The notes beneath the pieces are model-generated. The model had not been told where the DNA came from. It made no database searches and saw only the letters and a list, made by a program, of their open reading frames with translations. Position numbers and translations under genes: made by a program. A stretch of 64,000 bases of DNA from Brachionus koreanus (lineage: Eukaryota > Rotifera > Eurotatoria > Ploima > Brachionidae): the NCBI GenBank assembly GCA_016987375.1, contig PJRA01000272.1:1112936-1176935 (forward strand). Direction: 5' to 3'. Below, piece after piece: positions 46,376 to 59,200 of the stretch; the stretch's first letter is position 1; every line of letters begins with the position of its first letter.

Positions 46376-47307
46376 TTTATTTTTGGATAAAAATAATAAT
46401 TTATTTTAGATAAATTATTATTAGATATATAATAATTTATTAGAAATTATATTTATTTGTAATCAATTTACTCTTAAAATTGAATTTAAAAGAAATAAAG
46501 TTTTCAATGTTCCATTTGAACTAAATCTACAAAGATTAATTAAAAAGGTTTTAACACAGCCAGATTTTTGATTAATTTTCAAATAAAGTATAAAATTTTT
46601 TGATTTAATATTTTAGGAAATATATTCTTAAAGTAACATAGATATTTTATGATTAAAGTACTTTTATCTTTCATAAATTAAGCTTTAACATTAATTAACT
46701 CAAAGTTATTTTAATTTTAATTAAATAAAGCAGATTCTACACCCAAATTGTAAGGTATAGGTGTAATGTATGCCAATATCCTACACCTACACATTTGTCT
46801 TTATTTTTTTTAAATTTGGTGTATTGTGTGTAGGTGTAAGGTGTAGATGTACAGGACACCCTTCGCAAAAGACCAGAAATTTAGGAGTATTTTGTGTAAA
46901 AAGTAAAATATATTTGAAATTAAGTAAATTATTTAATTTTTAAATTAACATTTGAAAGCCCGGCTAATTTCTCACTAGAATTTCAAGATGAAAGATGATG
47001 AAATTGGCAAATTTTTCTTAAGGTTTTTAGTGAATTACTTTATAACTTATTGTATTTTATCAAATTTACTACTCATTGTGCAAAAATCAAAATTTACGAT
47101 TACAAATAAAAGATAAGTAAATATTTTTTAAAAAAAATATTTTTATCGTTTTAAAAACTAAAAAATTAATCTCTTTTTTTGCATTAATAATTTGTTTTTA
47201 TTTAAGGATAAATAAATTAAAAAAAAAAGCTTGAAAAAGCAAAAATATGTGTTAATTTTTATTTTTAATTATATATTTACAGCATTAAAGAGTATTAAAT
47301 GAAATTC
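46376..47307. other. intergenic region between convergent SUGT1 and OBI1
   Basis: Holds the GGTGTA-rich repeat at 46739-46860; otherwise AT-rich 3' flanks. Confidence 0.5.
46745..46855. repeat. GTAGGTGTA-rich degenerate repeat with inverted copies
   Basis: TCCTACACCTACACA (about 46780-46794) faces TGTGTAGGTGTAAGG (about 46827-46842) in inverted orientation. GGTGTA recurs five times or more, including AGGTATAGGTGTAATG on the left. About 110 bp, no ORF. Confidence 0.55.
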
Positions 47308-50300
47308 TTATTTTAAATTTCTACTAATGGGTTCCACAGTTCTACTTCTATTGATCATGCTGATATTAATACCATTATTGTTACTATTATAGCTTAAATT
47401 TTGGGCGTGTTCTTTCAAATAAATATCTTAAAACATTTTTTTAAATTCTATTTTTAATATTAATTTTTTAATTTACCATTTTTTGAATTAGTGTTATAAG
47501 AATTAAAACTGAAAGAATTCATGTTAAATGTGCCGCTTTTGGAGTTTTCGGGTGATACTTTTTTGCCTGAGCTGTTTAAATTAGCCGATGAATCAGAAGG
47601 ACTATTTGCAAAAGACGATATCGAAGAAGCACCGTTAGCAGAAAGAGAGTTTCCAGATGAGGATGAAGAATGAATAGAAGAATCAGACTTCATTTGAACA
47701 AGACCGTTTGTTTCCATCTTTTCTAAAAAATTTTTAGATAAATTTGAATTTTGAACTGGTCTTGTTGGTGATTTTTGCCGATTTTGAACATTTTTCTCGG
47801 CTCGGTTCAATATTTCCATGCAATCTATGAACTCTGAATTAGATGTATTCAAATTTTCAGAATTACTTTTTTTATCTTTTTTTGGCTCATCTGGCTTTTC
47901 CAGACCAACTTCATCTTTTCGTAATTTTCTTAATGTAGAATAAGCAAAACTTTGATTATTTGGTGGATTAGAGAAACTGCTTGAGGAGTTTGATGAAAGA
48001 AAATTTGAAGATTGATTATTATTCATTATTAGCATACTTTGAGAAAATTGATTATTGGCGTCAAAATCATTGCTAGTAGTATTTGAATTTGTGAACAAAT
48101 TTTTTTTTAATTTTACATTTTTTAGATTAGAAACATTTTTGTTTGTTGAATATTTTGGTGAATTTGAAGAAGCCGAAGTAGTTATATTTGCTGGAAATTT
48201 ATCTATTCTTTCACTAAATTTTACACTTTTTAAATCTGATTTGTTTAGTGTACCAAAATCAGTTTTGATTTTGATTGCTGAATTTAGGCTTGATGTTAAA
48301 TTGGATGGTTTTACAAAACTAAACGCTGATGATGAATTTGATTGAAAATTTTCATCGGTAAATTTCCCGTTATGTTTATTTTCACTATCTCGTTTGGCTT
48401 GCAAACTAGCAATGTATTTTTCACTCTTGGTCAATGATTTTTTCAAAAATTTTATTTCCTTTTCATATGTTTGTATTTTAGATTGTAGACTATCGGCAAT
48501 AAGTTTCGATCCACTTTTAGATTTAAAATTATAAACTAGCTTTTTAAAATAATAAAAAAATTTATTACAGTTGAGATGTTTTTTCATTTAGGCTAGCTTT
48601 GAGTCGAGTAATGTCTTGAGTTAGAATAAAATTTTCATTTTCTAACTTTTTGTACTTCTTAAAAAGAATTTAATATTTAATTAAAATAATGCGGATTAAG
48701 ATTCAGTTTCCACAAAGTTATTTATTTATAAACAGGTCAATAAGATATTTAAATAATCAAATCAAAAAATTTTGTTAGTAAAATTTGATACAAAATTATA
48801 AATAGAACATGAATTAATGACATTGTGAATTTGGAACAATAAGCAAAAACAAAAATTTTATTCTAAGGGTCTAAAAATCATTTTGCAAAATGTATTAACT
48901 GATAAAAGGATGGTATCCAAATTTAGTCAATTAAATTTGAAATTTTTTTTTTGTTTTTTTTCCAAAATTCACAGCGCGTAAATTAATGCCAAAAGCATTT
49001 TTATTTTAACTTCTCTATTCTAGAAGTTGTTAAGATTTAAACGTTTTATTGAATAAGAATTACTGACTTGAGAAATAACTTTTACAATAATTATTAAAAA
49101 AGGTGTAAAAAAATATTGTTTGCTAAATTTATCCAAATTTAAATTATGCAGAATTTGGAGTTTTACCGAATTGATCTTAATAATGCAACTATGAATGATA
49201 CATCAAGCTGCATTAACAGAATTTACTTCTGATCTTCAAAAAAAAAAAGGCATTATGAATTTTGGAACAAAAAACAAAAATTTTAAATTAAAAAAAACTT
49301 TTTTTCAAATAGTCCAAAAATTGTCCGGCAAAATGAATTTACTGATACAATGTTTGTATCACTCAAATTTAGTTTTTGTAAAGCCTCTGCAAATTATTTT
49401 TAATAATTTTCTAATGCATATACTGTTTTGCAATTTTTCAAACACTATATTTGGGTGATACAAACCTTTTATCAGTTGATACATTTCGCAGGACAATTTT
49501 TGGACCCTTAAGAAAATAAGTTTAAAATTTTTGTTTTTGTTGCCAAAAAAAGGAATAAGAATTTTTAACATTTTGTTCTGTTCTTTTGTACTATTAAATT
49601 GGTTTGATTTTGAAAATTGAAATATTTAATTAAAAATTTTTATAGAGCTCAAATCTAAATTTCGCCATTTTAAAATTTTTAATTTTTAAATTGTGCCTTA
49701 TAGATAAACAAGAGTTTAATTCGCAAAAATTCAAAGCAAAACTAAAAAATCATTCTTCTAAAATTTAAAAAAAAATTTTAAGTATTTTGTAAAAATACGT
49801 AAATAAACTAGACTTTCAAATAATATGAATATATTTAATGCAAAATTTTTCTATAATTTTTATCGAAAAAATAATGATCTACTTAAGAATTACTTATATA
49901 ACTTTATAAATTAAATTGTCTCAAAACCGAGTTAAAAAATACCAAAAAAATTTAGCAAATTTTTATTAAATGAAATATTTTGAAATTCATTTTAATCTCG
50001 TCTCTGCCTTTAAAAAAATTATTTTCTTTTTCAATAAAATCTTATTTTTCTATAAGCTTACTAAACAGGTTATATTATATTTTTAATGTATTTTGTATTT
50101 TAAAAATGCAACTACCAAATACTTTTGAGAAGTTTAAAATCTAAAAGGGTTTTATCCATAGGGCTATGTACCGCACATAGTGACAAAGACATTTGATTGC
50201 GTTTTGGTTTTTTTCAAAGATAATTTGAAATAAATAATTAAAAATTGAACATATTTTTAAAAAAATTAGGTGAAACTCAACTAAAAGGCAAGACAAATTC

Positions 50301-50971
50301 ATTTATCAAAGAATTAAAGTTAAAATATTTGCGTAATTTTTCTTTCTTAAACCTTAAAATTTCTTAGAATAAGCAAAAAAAATACTTCTTTTAGGCCTTG
50401 ATTTTCTTGACAAGCTTCACTATAATTCATTTGAACAAATTGTAGCTTATTCTTCAACAATTGAATCATATCTTGTTGAGGCGAATTAAGTGAATCAAAA
50501 TTTTTAGCTTCCTTTTCCTTTTTTTAAAAAAGGGGTTTTTATTATTCAATTAAAATCAAATAATTAAAAAAAAAATACTTTTAATTGTACAACTTCCTCT
50601 TGTAGAGATGTGATAAGGTTATTTAGTCGACCAATCTCATCTTCGTATAGTTGAAATATGGTTAAGTATCGGGCTTTGCGAATACTTGGCTCAGAAAATT
50701 CGGCCGAGCTGAGCAAGGAAGAATCGAAATTTTGAACTTGACCGATTAAATGTTTGGGCGGGTTAGTCTCATCTATTCTCACATGACATGTTGGACATTG
50801 ATTATTTTTTTCCAACCATATATTTAAGCAAAATGAGCAAAAAACGTGCATATTAGAGCAAACACAAGGTTCTTTGACATTTTCAAAGCAAATTTGGCAA
50901 TTAATTTGTACTGTTTGCATTGAACTTTGGGGCTTATGTTTTACATTTGAAGAGTTTTCTCTGCTGGTCAT
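47308..50971 (-). CDS. OBI1: OBI1/RNF219-type RING E3 ubiquitin ligase
   Basis: Five exons in transcript order: 50971-50579, 50517-50386, 48657-48569, 48513-47477 and 47426-47308, giving 589 aa (human 726). The N-terminal RING finger has Cys25, Cys28, Cys38, His42, Cys45, Cys48, Cys59 and Cys62, with HVFCSFCLNIWLEKNNQCP very close to human HVFCSICIDLWLKNNSQCP. Coiled coils follow (YEDEIGRLNNLITSLQEE; LQSKIQTYEKEIKFLKKSL, which corresponds to human LQSKVEQYERETNRLKKAL). The C-terminus is a long Ser/Asn-rich disordered tail. Human OBI1 ubiquitinates ORC3 and ORC5 for origin firing. Intron 2 is about 1.7 kb and hosts MITE copies. The last exon is inferred from phase and an acceptor only. The acceptor at 48514 was chosen because it removes a stop and restores the GSKLIADSLQSK alignment. 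Confidence 0.87.
48820..48935. mobile_element. partial copy of the TGTATCA foldback MITE family
   Basis: Shares GAATTTGGAACAATAAGCAA, then AAAACAAAAATTTT, a GTCTAAAAA stretch and TTTTGCAAAATGTATTAACTG with the left arms at 49250 and 62478. The right arm is missing or decayed. Lies in OBI1 intron 2. Confidence 0.5.
49248..49575. mobile_element. foldback MITE, decayed full copy, in OBI1 intron 2
   Basis: The left arm (about 49248-49352: TTTTGGAACAAAAAACAAAA ... GTCCAAAAATTGTCCGGCAA ... ACTGATACAA) is mirrored by the right arm (about 49450-49575: TTGATACATTTCGCAGGACA ... TTTTTGGACCC ... TTTTGTTGCC). The spacer is about 100 bp. The arms have diverged more than in the copy at 62.5 kb, so this insertion is older. 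Confidence 0.7.
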
Positions 50972-52172
50972 TGTTTTAAAATTTTTATCGAAGAATAATA
51001 ATTAAATTTTAGTTCTAGTTTTTACAGTAACAAAAAAATATAGACTTTAGCTTATTAATTAAAATGGTCAATAGTATTTATTTGCCATAGTAACCGAAAT
51101 AAAGATTTTTTTACTTTAAAATTTGTTTTTTTTTAGTAATTCTATAAAACAGACAGATTTCATTTATTGTATTCGATGTGTTGTCAAGTTTTAATAATTC
51201 CATAAAAAAACCATTCGTATTTAGAATTCTTTGATATAATTAATTTGCTTCTATTCTTTAAGTTTATTTTAAAAATGCCCATTGAGAATTTTAACCAACA
51301 GTTTTGAAATTTAAATTAGCTTGTGGGAAGACTCATTTAAAAGACATTAAATATTTAACAAGACATCTTTTTATAAATTAAATTTAGATAAAAGGGCTAG
51401 ATTTTAAAATGAGAACAAATTATTTACTTTTGAATAATCTTCCTTTCAAGCTTTCAAAAACAATCGTAAACTTAAACTTAAATTTCAATTTTAATTCTAT
51501 TTTTAAAACAAAACAAAATAGAATTATTTTAAATTTTGATTATTTAAATTTTGATTATTTAAATTTTTAAACAGGCTTAATTAAGATCTGTTTTGTTTAT
51601 CTAAGGTTTCAAGCACTTAAAACCTTTGCAAGTCATTGAAATAATAATTGTTCAGAACAAATTCAGATTAATTCAATAAAAAATTTTTTTTCTAGGAATT
51701 TTGTAGAATGGATAGAATTTTTAATTTAAAAAAAAGATTATTTGTGGTCTAATAGAACCATTTATTTGAAAAAATAGTATTTAAAATAATATAATTTTTG
51801 AATGCAGATAAAGCAATTTCTCAAATCTCTTACAAAATTACTTTTTTTTCAGACTTTAATGCATGCATTCTTGTAACTTTTACAATAATATACACTTAAA
51901 TGTTTATAATCGAAACAATTAATTAACAATCGTTAGATTTCGTTCAAAATTTTAATACAAAAATAAAACTCGTAAAAATACACAAAAAAAACCTTAATAT
52001 GATAATATATATATGTATTTATATTTAGTACGTATATTGTGTATGTGTGTGTATATAGAAATATTTTTTAAAAATTTGTAAATTTAAAAATATGGTGTAT
52101 TTGAAAACTTTAACAAATTTATGTTAAAGAAAAGAAAATTTATTTAAATTGAGAAATAAAACCGAAAATTCA
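50972..52172. other. intergenic region between OBI1 and CLK
   Basis: AT-rich. A short TA/TG microsatellite at about 52003-52058. No gene seen. Confidence 0.55.
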
Positions 52173-55100
52173 TTATTTTAAATCATTTTTGTGTAAGCGA
52201 AGATCATCTGGATGTCTGAATTCTGATGGTAAGCGATGGAAAAAAGCATGTTTTAACGCCTGAGTCAGAGTGATTCTAAATTATTTTTAAAAAAAAATTT
52301 AATTTAATTTCAATTAAAATTAAAAATTCTACTCTCAAATTATTTCACTACTTTTTAATGAAATTAATTTAAAAAAAATATATATTCAAATGAGTAAACA
52401 ATTTATACAGAGGAGACAACAGGCATAGTTTTTTTACCTGAAATCCATTTAATAAAATTAAATTTACTTAAATTCAATAAATTTGTTTTCTATTTTAATC
52501 TCAAGTGTTTCATTATAGTAGATTAGAAAAAAAATAATTTTATAACCAGTTGATTGAGTCTTTTTTGCATTTATTTTTTAGAATTTTTATTCATATCAAA
52601 AAAATTTAATTTTTTTCACCTTTTTGTCAATCAACTTAATTAGCTTTAAATTTTTTAAAATCATATAATTAAATTAATTTTGAGAGTAAAATCTTTTATT
52701 TGACTTTTAAAATTTACTCAAATCGAGGACTAACCTTTTTTCTGGCTCGTAAATTAGCATCTGTTCAATCAAGTCAATTAAATCGCGATGATCGTCTTCA
52801 TCACTTAGCATGTATTTCTTTTAAAAATAAATTTTCAAAATAATTTTTTTTTCTAAAACAAAGTTTTACCCTCAAAAATTTACAATTTTCTTTCACATAT
52901 CTACCGGCTGAACTACGCTCGTCCCAGTCTAATTTGCCTCGTCGGAAATATTTTGTCTTTCTAAAAATAGATTTGAAAAGTTTAGTTCAGTTAAAAATAA
53001 TATATCATGAAAACAAAACCTTGTCCTTTTAGCCATACTCTTCGGAATAGGACCAAGTATACGTTCCATCATTGCAAGATGTTCGATATTATCATGTGTC
53101 TAATAAAATGAAAAATAAACATTTCTGGTTTTTTAGATGTTCATTTTTACTTGAAAAAGAGTGAAACCAAGATAGAGCTCGAACAAAATGCATCCAATAC
53201 TCCATACATCGCATGGTTGGGACCAGCCTAGTTCCAGAATCACTTCTGGTGCTCTGTAGTGCCGGGTTGAAACAATTGTCGAGTGATGCTCCCAGTCAAA
53301 TGTTGCTGAACCAAAGTCAATTACTCTTATTTCTGTTTGCTTTACCAATCGTTCATCTCGTTTCTGTAATATTTTTTATAAAAAAAATATTCTAATATTT
53401 TATGAGTAAAATTGTGGTGATGAAGTTGATTTCGTGTTTTAGAAACAAATAACACGAATTTCTTTTTATTAAATAAAAATTTTTGTGCAAACTTTTCGGG
53501 AATTATAGATGACATCATAATCTGAGTCGACAAAAAGTATATTTTCTGGCTTCAAATCTGTGTGCGTCAATTGATTGTCATGCATAACTAAAAATTAAAT
53601 TGAAATTTGAAAAAAATTAATTTTTTTAATTAGTTTTTATATCTTTTTATCAATTAAAAAACAAAATCAAAAATAGTAATCTTTTCATTATTTAAAGGCT
53701 GAATATAAATAATCAATTTTATTTGAATTGTTAAAATTTTGTGAATTGAATTTTATTTGTTTTTAGGATTTTTAATTTTTAAAGCGAAACAACATCTTTA
53801 TCTCTTTTATTTGAATAAAAAAAATTTTAGATTTATATAAATACCATATTTAAATAAAATTTTCAATCATGTATGATCCATTTTTTGGATATGATTGCTA
53901 GGAAAAACTTTTTTTTGACCCTATTCTATCTTAGCGAATAATGGGGAGGCGCTTATCTCCTTTTCAAGTACCTTTTTGAGGAACAGCTCCGATCTGACAC
54001 AGAGGCTACTGCATTCAGTTGATCATCTACACTGCAAATTTTACCCAGTCGAAACCGGTCTCCCCATTTTTTGATGAAAGCGGTTTAAACATGTGCCCCG
54101 TATTGCAGAGATATTTTGAAGATTTTTCCACCCTCAGCGGTTTTTGACTAACCGCTCGGCTATACGGGCTAGGAAAAATAGTATGCAACATAAATCTTGC
54201 AGGATTTTCCAATTTGAAAATTAAGTTCACATTAAATATTTATTATTATTTATTTTGACCATATCAGGAAATAAAATATTAACTAATAAAAGATCTAATT
54301 TTAATTTTTTTAAATAAAAATATCGAGTTTTGTGTATGAATGAACCAGACTAGATTGCATATTTAATAAAGACTAAAGAAAAAAATTTTTTTTTCCAGGA
54401 AAGAAAGCTAAAATAGCTTTAAGCTTGTTTAACAGGTCTACTGTTCTAGCTTATTATTATCATTATTAAAAGAATTTTTACTTGATTAATGTTGGAGAGC
54501 ATTTTTATCAGCTAATTTACCATCAGAATTGATTCAATAAAGTTTAAGCCTGTTCCAAAAATGATCATATTAATATTAACTTAATGAAGAATAAATGTCA
54601 ATTTTTTATAATTTATAGCTTAAAACTAGATCTTTTGTAGAAAAAAATATAAAATTTGATAAAGCTCGAACTAATTTTTTTGGCTTAATTTAAAAAACAT
54701 TCTTATATTGATAAAAGAATTTTTTAAACTTACATTTTACACCTATACATAGTTGATATATGATATGTCTGACTTGGTCAATCGGATACGGTATATAATT
54801 ATTCTCTTTCTAAAAATCAAATATTTGAAAAAATAGATAAATAATTTAGTTTAATTTACCAGAAAGTCAAAAACACTGAGGCCAAGAAGAGAGAATGCTA
54901 TACACATGTGTCCATAATAGTTGAACCAGTCAATTATTTGAACACAAAGGCTTAAAATATGATAAGTTTTAAAATATAATTATAAATTTTGATTTTAAGT
55001 TTAAAAAATAAATTATTTTTAATTAAATAAAATTTTATTTCTTTAAAATGTTATTAAGCTTTTATAAAAACCTATATTTCAGATTTTTTTAAAAACATTT

Positions 55101-56274
55101 CTATTATTAATTTTTACATGATAATAATATTTTGGTTTCTGTTTTAATTATGTTTTAGTTTATTAACTTTTTTTTTTTAATTTTTAGAAGCCTTTGAGTA
55201 GTTAAAAATTTGCTCCTTTTATTAGTGTATAAACAGAATAATTTAAATTGCAAATAAAAATAAGAGCTCGCACTTTCTCAATTTAAAAGAAAGCTTTTGT
55301 TTTAATTGTTTTCATCAAATTTATTAGATAATTTTGAAAAAGTGAATTTTTAAATTGAGTTTTTTTTTAATTTTTTTCTACATACTATTTTTCCTCTGGG
55401 TCCTTTTCTTTAATCTTCTTAAGAACATTGATTTCAAGTTTGGCAGCTTCTCTATATTTATCAACATTTTTTATAATTTTAATTGCAATTCTATGCTTTT
55501 CATTCGGGCTTAGAAATTAAAAAAAAATTAAAATAATTTTAGTTTAAATAATCTCATAAAATTGTACTCTTTCAAATCTTTGACTTCGACTACTTTACCA
55601 AAAGTTCCTTCACCCAAAGTTTTTTTTATTTTATCTAGAATAAAGTTTAGAAGCCAGTAGCATTAAATTAGGAATAATTTAGCTACATCTTGATTGTAGA
55701 GTATCACCAGGTACGTAGATCAAATGACCATCATCATCATCGCGAATATTCACATGTCCGGAATCACTTCGTTCCTTTATTCAACAATTTTATTAGTTTG
55801 AATTATTTTTCTGTCATATTTTACTTTAGTTTCTAGGCTTTGCAAGTTGGAAAGCCGGCTTTTAGTTTTGCTTGAGCGCTTTCTAGATTTTCGCTTTTGT
55901 CTTGACGAGTCGGATGAGTCAGATTTTCTGTGATAGGATTTTTTTTTCATTCTTCTCCTAATAATTTTGTTGAATATAAAAATAAAACTATTCAAAACAC
56001 ACTAGTACCTGTTTCTTGATCTACTTCGGTAGTATTTGCTCTGCCGATCTCTTCGTCTTCTGCTACGCGTTGGTGTTCTTGAGCGTTCACTTCGAGACCT
56101 TGAGTGTCTTTTGTGATAATTATCAACAGAGCGGTTTTGGCTTGATGAAGATGATCGTTTTTTTCTGTAGTAACGTTGGTACCTTCGGCTAGAATGGGAA
56201 TATTTACTAGAAGACCTGTCCCGACTAGTTGTTGAAACTTCGGAACAAGATGAACGATTATGTCTTCTTGGCAT
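52173..56274 (-). CDS. CLK/LAMMER dual-specificity kinase
   Basis: Thirteen exons in transcript order: 56274-56009, 55957-55825, 55774-55687, 55634-55568, 55508-55386, 54950-54860, 54809-54734, 53587-53493, 53363-53151, 53099-53020, 52960-52870, 52817-52735 and 52275-52173, giving 502 aa (human CLK2 499). The RS-rich N-terminus (1-130) is followed by [13 protein letters not shown] and the kinase domain. This has the Gly loop LGEGTFGKV (169-177), Lys195, Glu210, HTDLKPEN with Asp292, Asp329 of DFG, the CLK-specific [16 protein letters not shown] and the LAMMER motif [12 protein letters not shown] (390-401). CLKs phosphorylate SR splicing factors in the nucleus. The hinge reads AFSLLG where the family has FELLG (Ser246). 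Intron 7 (1146 bp) carries a SINE, and 5' intron 5 is about 435 bp. Confidence 0.95.
53898..53907 (+). repeat. SINE target-site duplication, copy 1
   Basis: CTAGGAAAAA, identical to 54169-54178. Confidence 0.8.
53908..54168 (-). mobile_element. tRNA-derived SINE in CLK intron 7
   Basis: On the minus strand the element begins CCCGTATAGCCGAGCGGTTA, in which TAGCCGAGCGG is a good pol III A box of Leu/Ser-tRNA type. A B-box-like GGTTTCGACTGG lies about 110 nt on. The body is GC-richer than the intron and ends GGGTCAAAAAAAAG. A perfect 10-bp target-site duplication (CTAGGAAAAA on the plus strand) flanks it at 53898-53907 and 54169-54178. Length about 261 bp. The 67-codon frame within it is coincidental. 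Confidence 0.8.
54169..54178 (+). repeat. SINE target-site duplication, copy 2
   Basis: CTAGGAAAAA, identical to 53898-53907. Confidence 0.8.
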
Positions 56275-59200
56275 CTTATCAATGAAATTTTATGACAGAT
56301 TTACTAAAATTGAATCTGTTTAAGTGGCATGATATTAAAATAAAGTAAATAATGTGAGGTATTCTTTAATTTACGTTGATTTTTGTTTATTTATTTATTT
56401 GATTATTAATATTATTATCAAATTTTTAAATTCAGTCCGATAGATGTTTTAAAATACCTAAAAAAAATTAGAATAAAATAATTATGCGTTTTTACATATT
56501 TTTTTAAAGTAGATTTTATGTTTTTAAGCTCTGCTAATAAAATGCAATATTTATGGTGAAAAAAAAGCATGTTAATACATGATTAAAATTCAAAATCAAA
56601 CCTAAATTAACTTTTGTTTGGAAATTTAGCCAATATATATTAACATTTAATTGATTAGCTTATTTCTCAAGCAGATTAATTTAGATATAAAGATTGAAAA
56701 AATATTATTAAAAGATTAAATACCAATCACTGATATTTAAATATAAAAATGCATAATATGACAATCTTGTGTTGTTTTTTTTGGTAAACAAATTTTGAAT
56801 GCAATCTCTAAAAAAATTTTTAAAAATTAGTGGATTACTTATTATAAAACAATATTTAAATCATTTTAATTTATAGAAAAAAGAATTTAACTGTAATTTA
56901 AATAATTTTTAAAACTTCTATAATCACTTACACTTACTATTATTTCAAAATAAAATTTAATTGAATAATTATTGAATAAATTAAAGAGAAAAAAATTAAG
57001 TTTATTTGTTTCGTTATGTATAAGATCAGTTGATGTAATATGTCTTAATACTAGAAATATATTTGTACATCAAAACTAGTTACCAAAAAACAATTCAATT
57101 TTCCATCATAATCAGTGAGTTCCAACAAAAATAAAAAAAGTGAGCATTGAAAAAAAATTAAAAATTGTAATTCTATCAAAAAATAGATATTTTATCTTCA
57201 CTGATTCATGTTGTAGTTCAATTGTTTCCACTCTAAGCTCTTCGATTATTGAAGAATTGTTTCAGCCAATACTTTCTTTTAAAACTCAAAGGTCGGAAGG
57301 ATATTATAATAATTATTTAATTTTTAATAAGAAAAATTTTATATTCATTGAAAAAAAATCAAAAAAACGGCCTATGAGTGGTGTTAAGTAAATATGGTTT
57401 TCTTAATTTAATTAAAAAACAATTTCTCGTTTCCCTTTTAATTCTATGAAAAAGTTCTAAATTTTTATTTCTTGAAGTAAAATAAATTTCTTTAATTTTT
57501 TTATTTAATTTTTATTTAAAAACCATTAGGGTAATTTTACTTTAAAAATGAAATAATTAGATAACTAAACCGTAATAGTAAGCGTAAAATCTTTATTTTT
57601 AAGGTTGAATAATTCATATTCATTTTAAAAAATGTTAAATTTTACTTATCTTATTAAGCTTATTTTAATAATTTAATATATATTTTTAGATTTATAACTT
57701 AGTAATTTCGGCAAAATGTAAATAATTTTAGATTTTCTACATTGTCATATTTTTTTTATTTTTTGAGCCATTTATTTTAAAATTTGGAATCTCAAAAAAA
57801 AATTCATAAATCACAATTTTTAAATAAGAAACACGTTCGTCCCTAACAAAATTGATTTTTATCATTTAGATTAATTTAAAAATTCTTTTTTTTTACAATC
57901 AAAGTTTTAAATTTTGAGTTATAAAATGTATTATCGTTGCCATATATGGAATTTTCCAAAAAATTATAATAGCAAAAATCCTCAATTATGTTTATATTAA
58001 TAATCATGGGCAATAGATATTATCAAGAAGTATTTTCATTTCATTTGATTGCTAATAATATTTGTTATTTGTTTGTTATTTTTGATTACTTAATATATTT
58101 TTACAAGTTAATTAAATGAGTTTTGTTAATTAAAAACAAAGAATATCAGCAAAAGTTATTTGTAAATTAAAAAATTTCCAAAAATAATTTTTAACAAAAA
58201 CTTTTAAAAAAAATATATTTTAGCATGAATTAATTCCTTTATTTAAGAATAAATTAAATATATTTCAGTAAAAATTATATTTTTTTTTAAATAAAAAATG
58301 GTTTAAAGTATCCTTATAGTGATCAATTGCTCAATTATTCAATAGAAATGAAATGGAAAGTTTTTTTTCAAAAAAATTTAAATTATCAAAAAATATCTAA
58401 AAAATATGTGTTAGATAAAATTCACTTTAGCATTCGAGAACTTAATTCAAGAGTTGATTTTGCATACAAATTTTTTTTCATTTAAATCATTTGAATAAAT
58501 ATAATATAGTGATAATTAATGACCTGATTAAAATATGTATTTGTACTCTAAAATTGCTAACTTTTAAAATAGTTTATTCAATTAGATGATATAGAAACTA
58601 TTCAATTCAAGCCTATTATTTAAGTATCATTAGATAACAGAATTTAAACAAAGAAAAAATTTGTTTACGAAATGTAATATTAAAAGAACTTTTAAATTCT
58701 TGATAAATTTATTAAACAATCTGATAGCTAAATTAAAACTTCAAATGCTTTTAAGGGGTAATTGATTTTGGTTCATATTTTTAAAACAGTCTTTAAGATT
58801 TTTTTTTAAACTATTCAAAATTTTAAATAAATAAAATAGTTAACAATGGAATTGTTTTAATTTCTCTTAAATTTTTTTTAGAGATAAAATTTGGTATTCA
58901 AAATTTTATTCTGACAGCTTTAAGGCACAAATATGAATATAATTAATGGTTGAAATTTTAATAATTTTTTTCTATTAAGAGAAAGTTAATTGTTAAGAGT
59001 CATTCTAAGACTATTAATAATTTATAATCAGATTTTTATTAAGTGATAATCAAAGTAATGGCTTGGATTTCTGACATCTTTCTGGTACATTATCAGCTGC
59101 TGCTAAGTTCCTACGCAAAAATTATAAAATATAAAAAAGCAATAAGATCGAACATAAATTTTAATATTGAATTGATTGGTTATGTAACAATGAATAGAAC

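Noticed and set aside
54150..54170. functional tRNA gene
   Set aside because: Only the D-arm/A-box part is tRNA-like; no acceptor stem or anticodon arm can be folded, and target duplications show a SINE.
54027..54230. 67-codon frame in CLK intron 7
   Set aside because: Falls inside the SINE; not a protein-coding exon.
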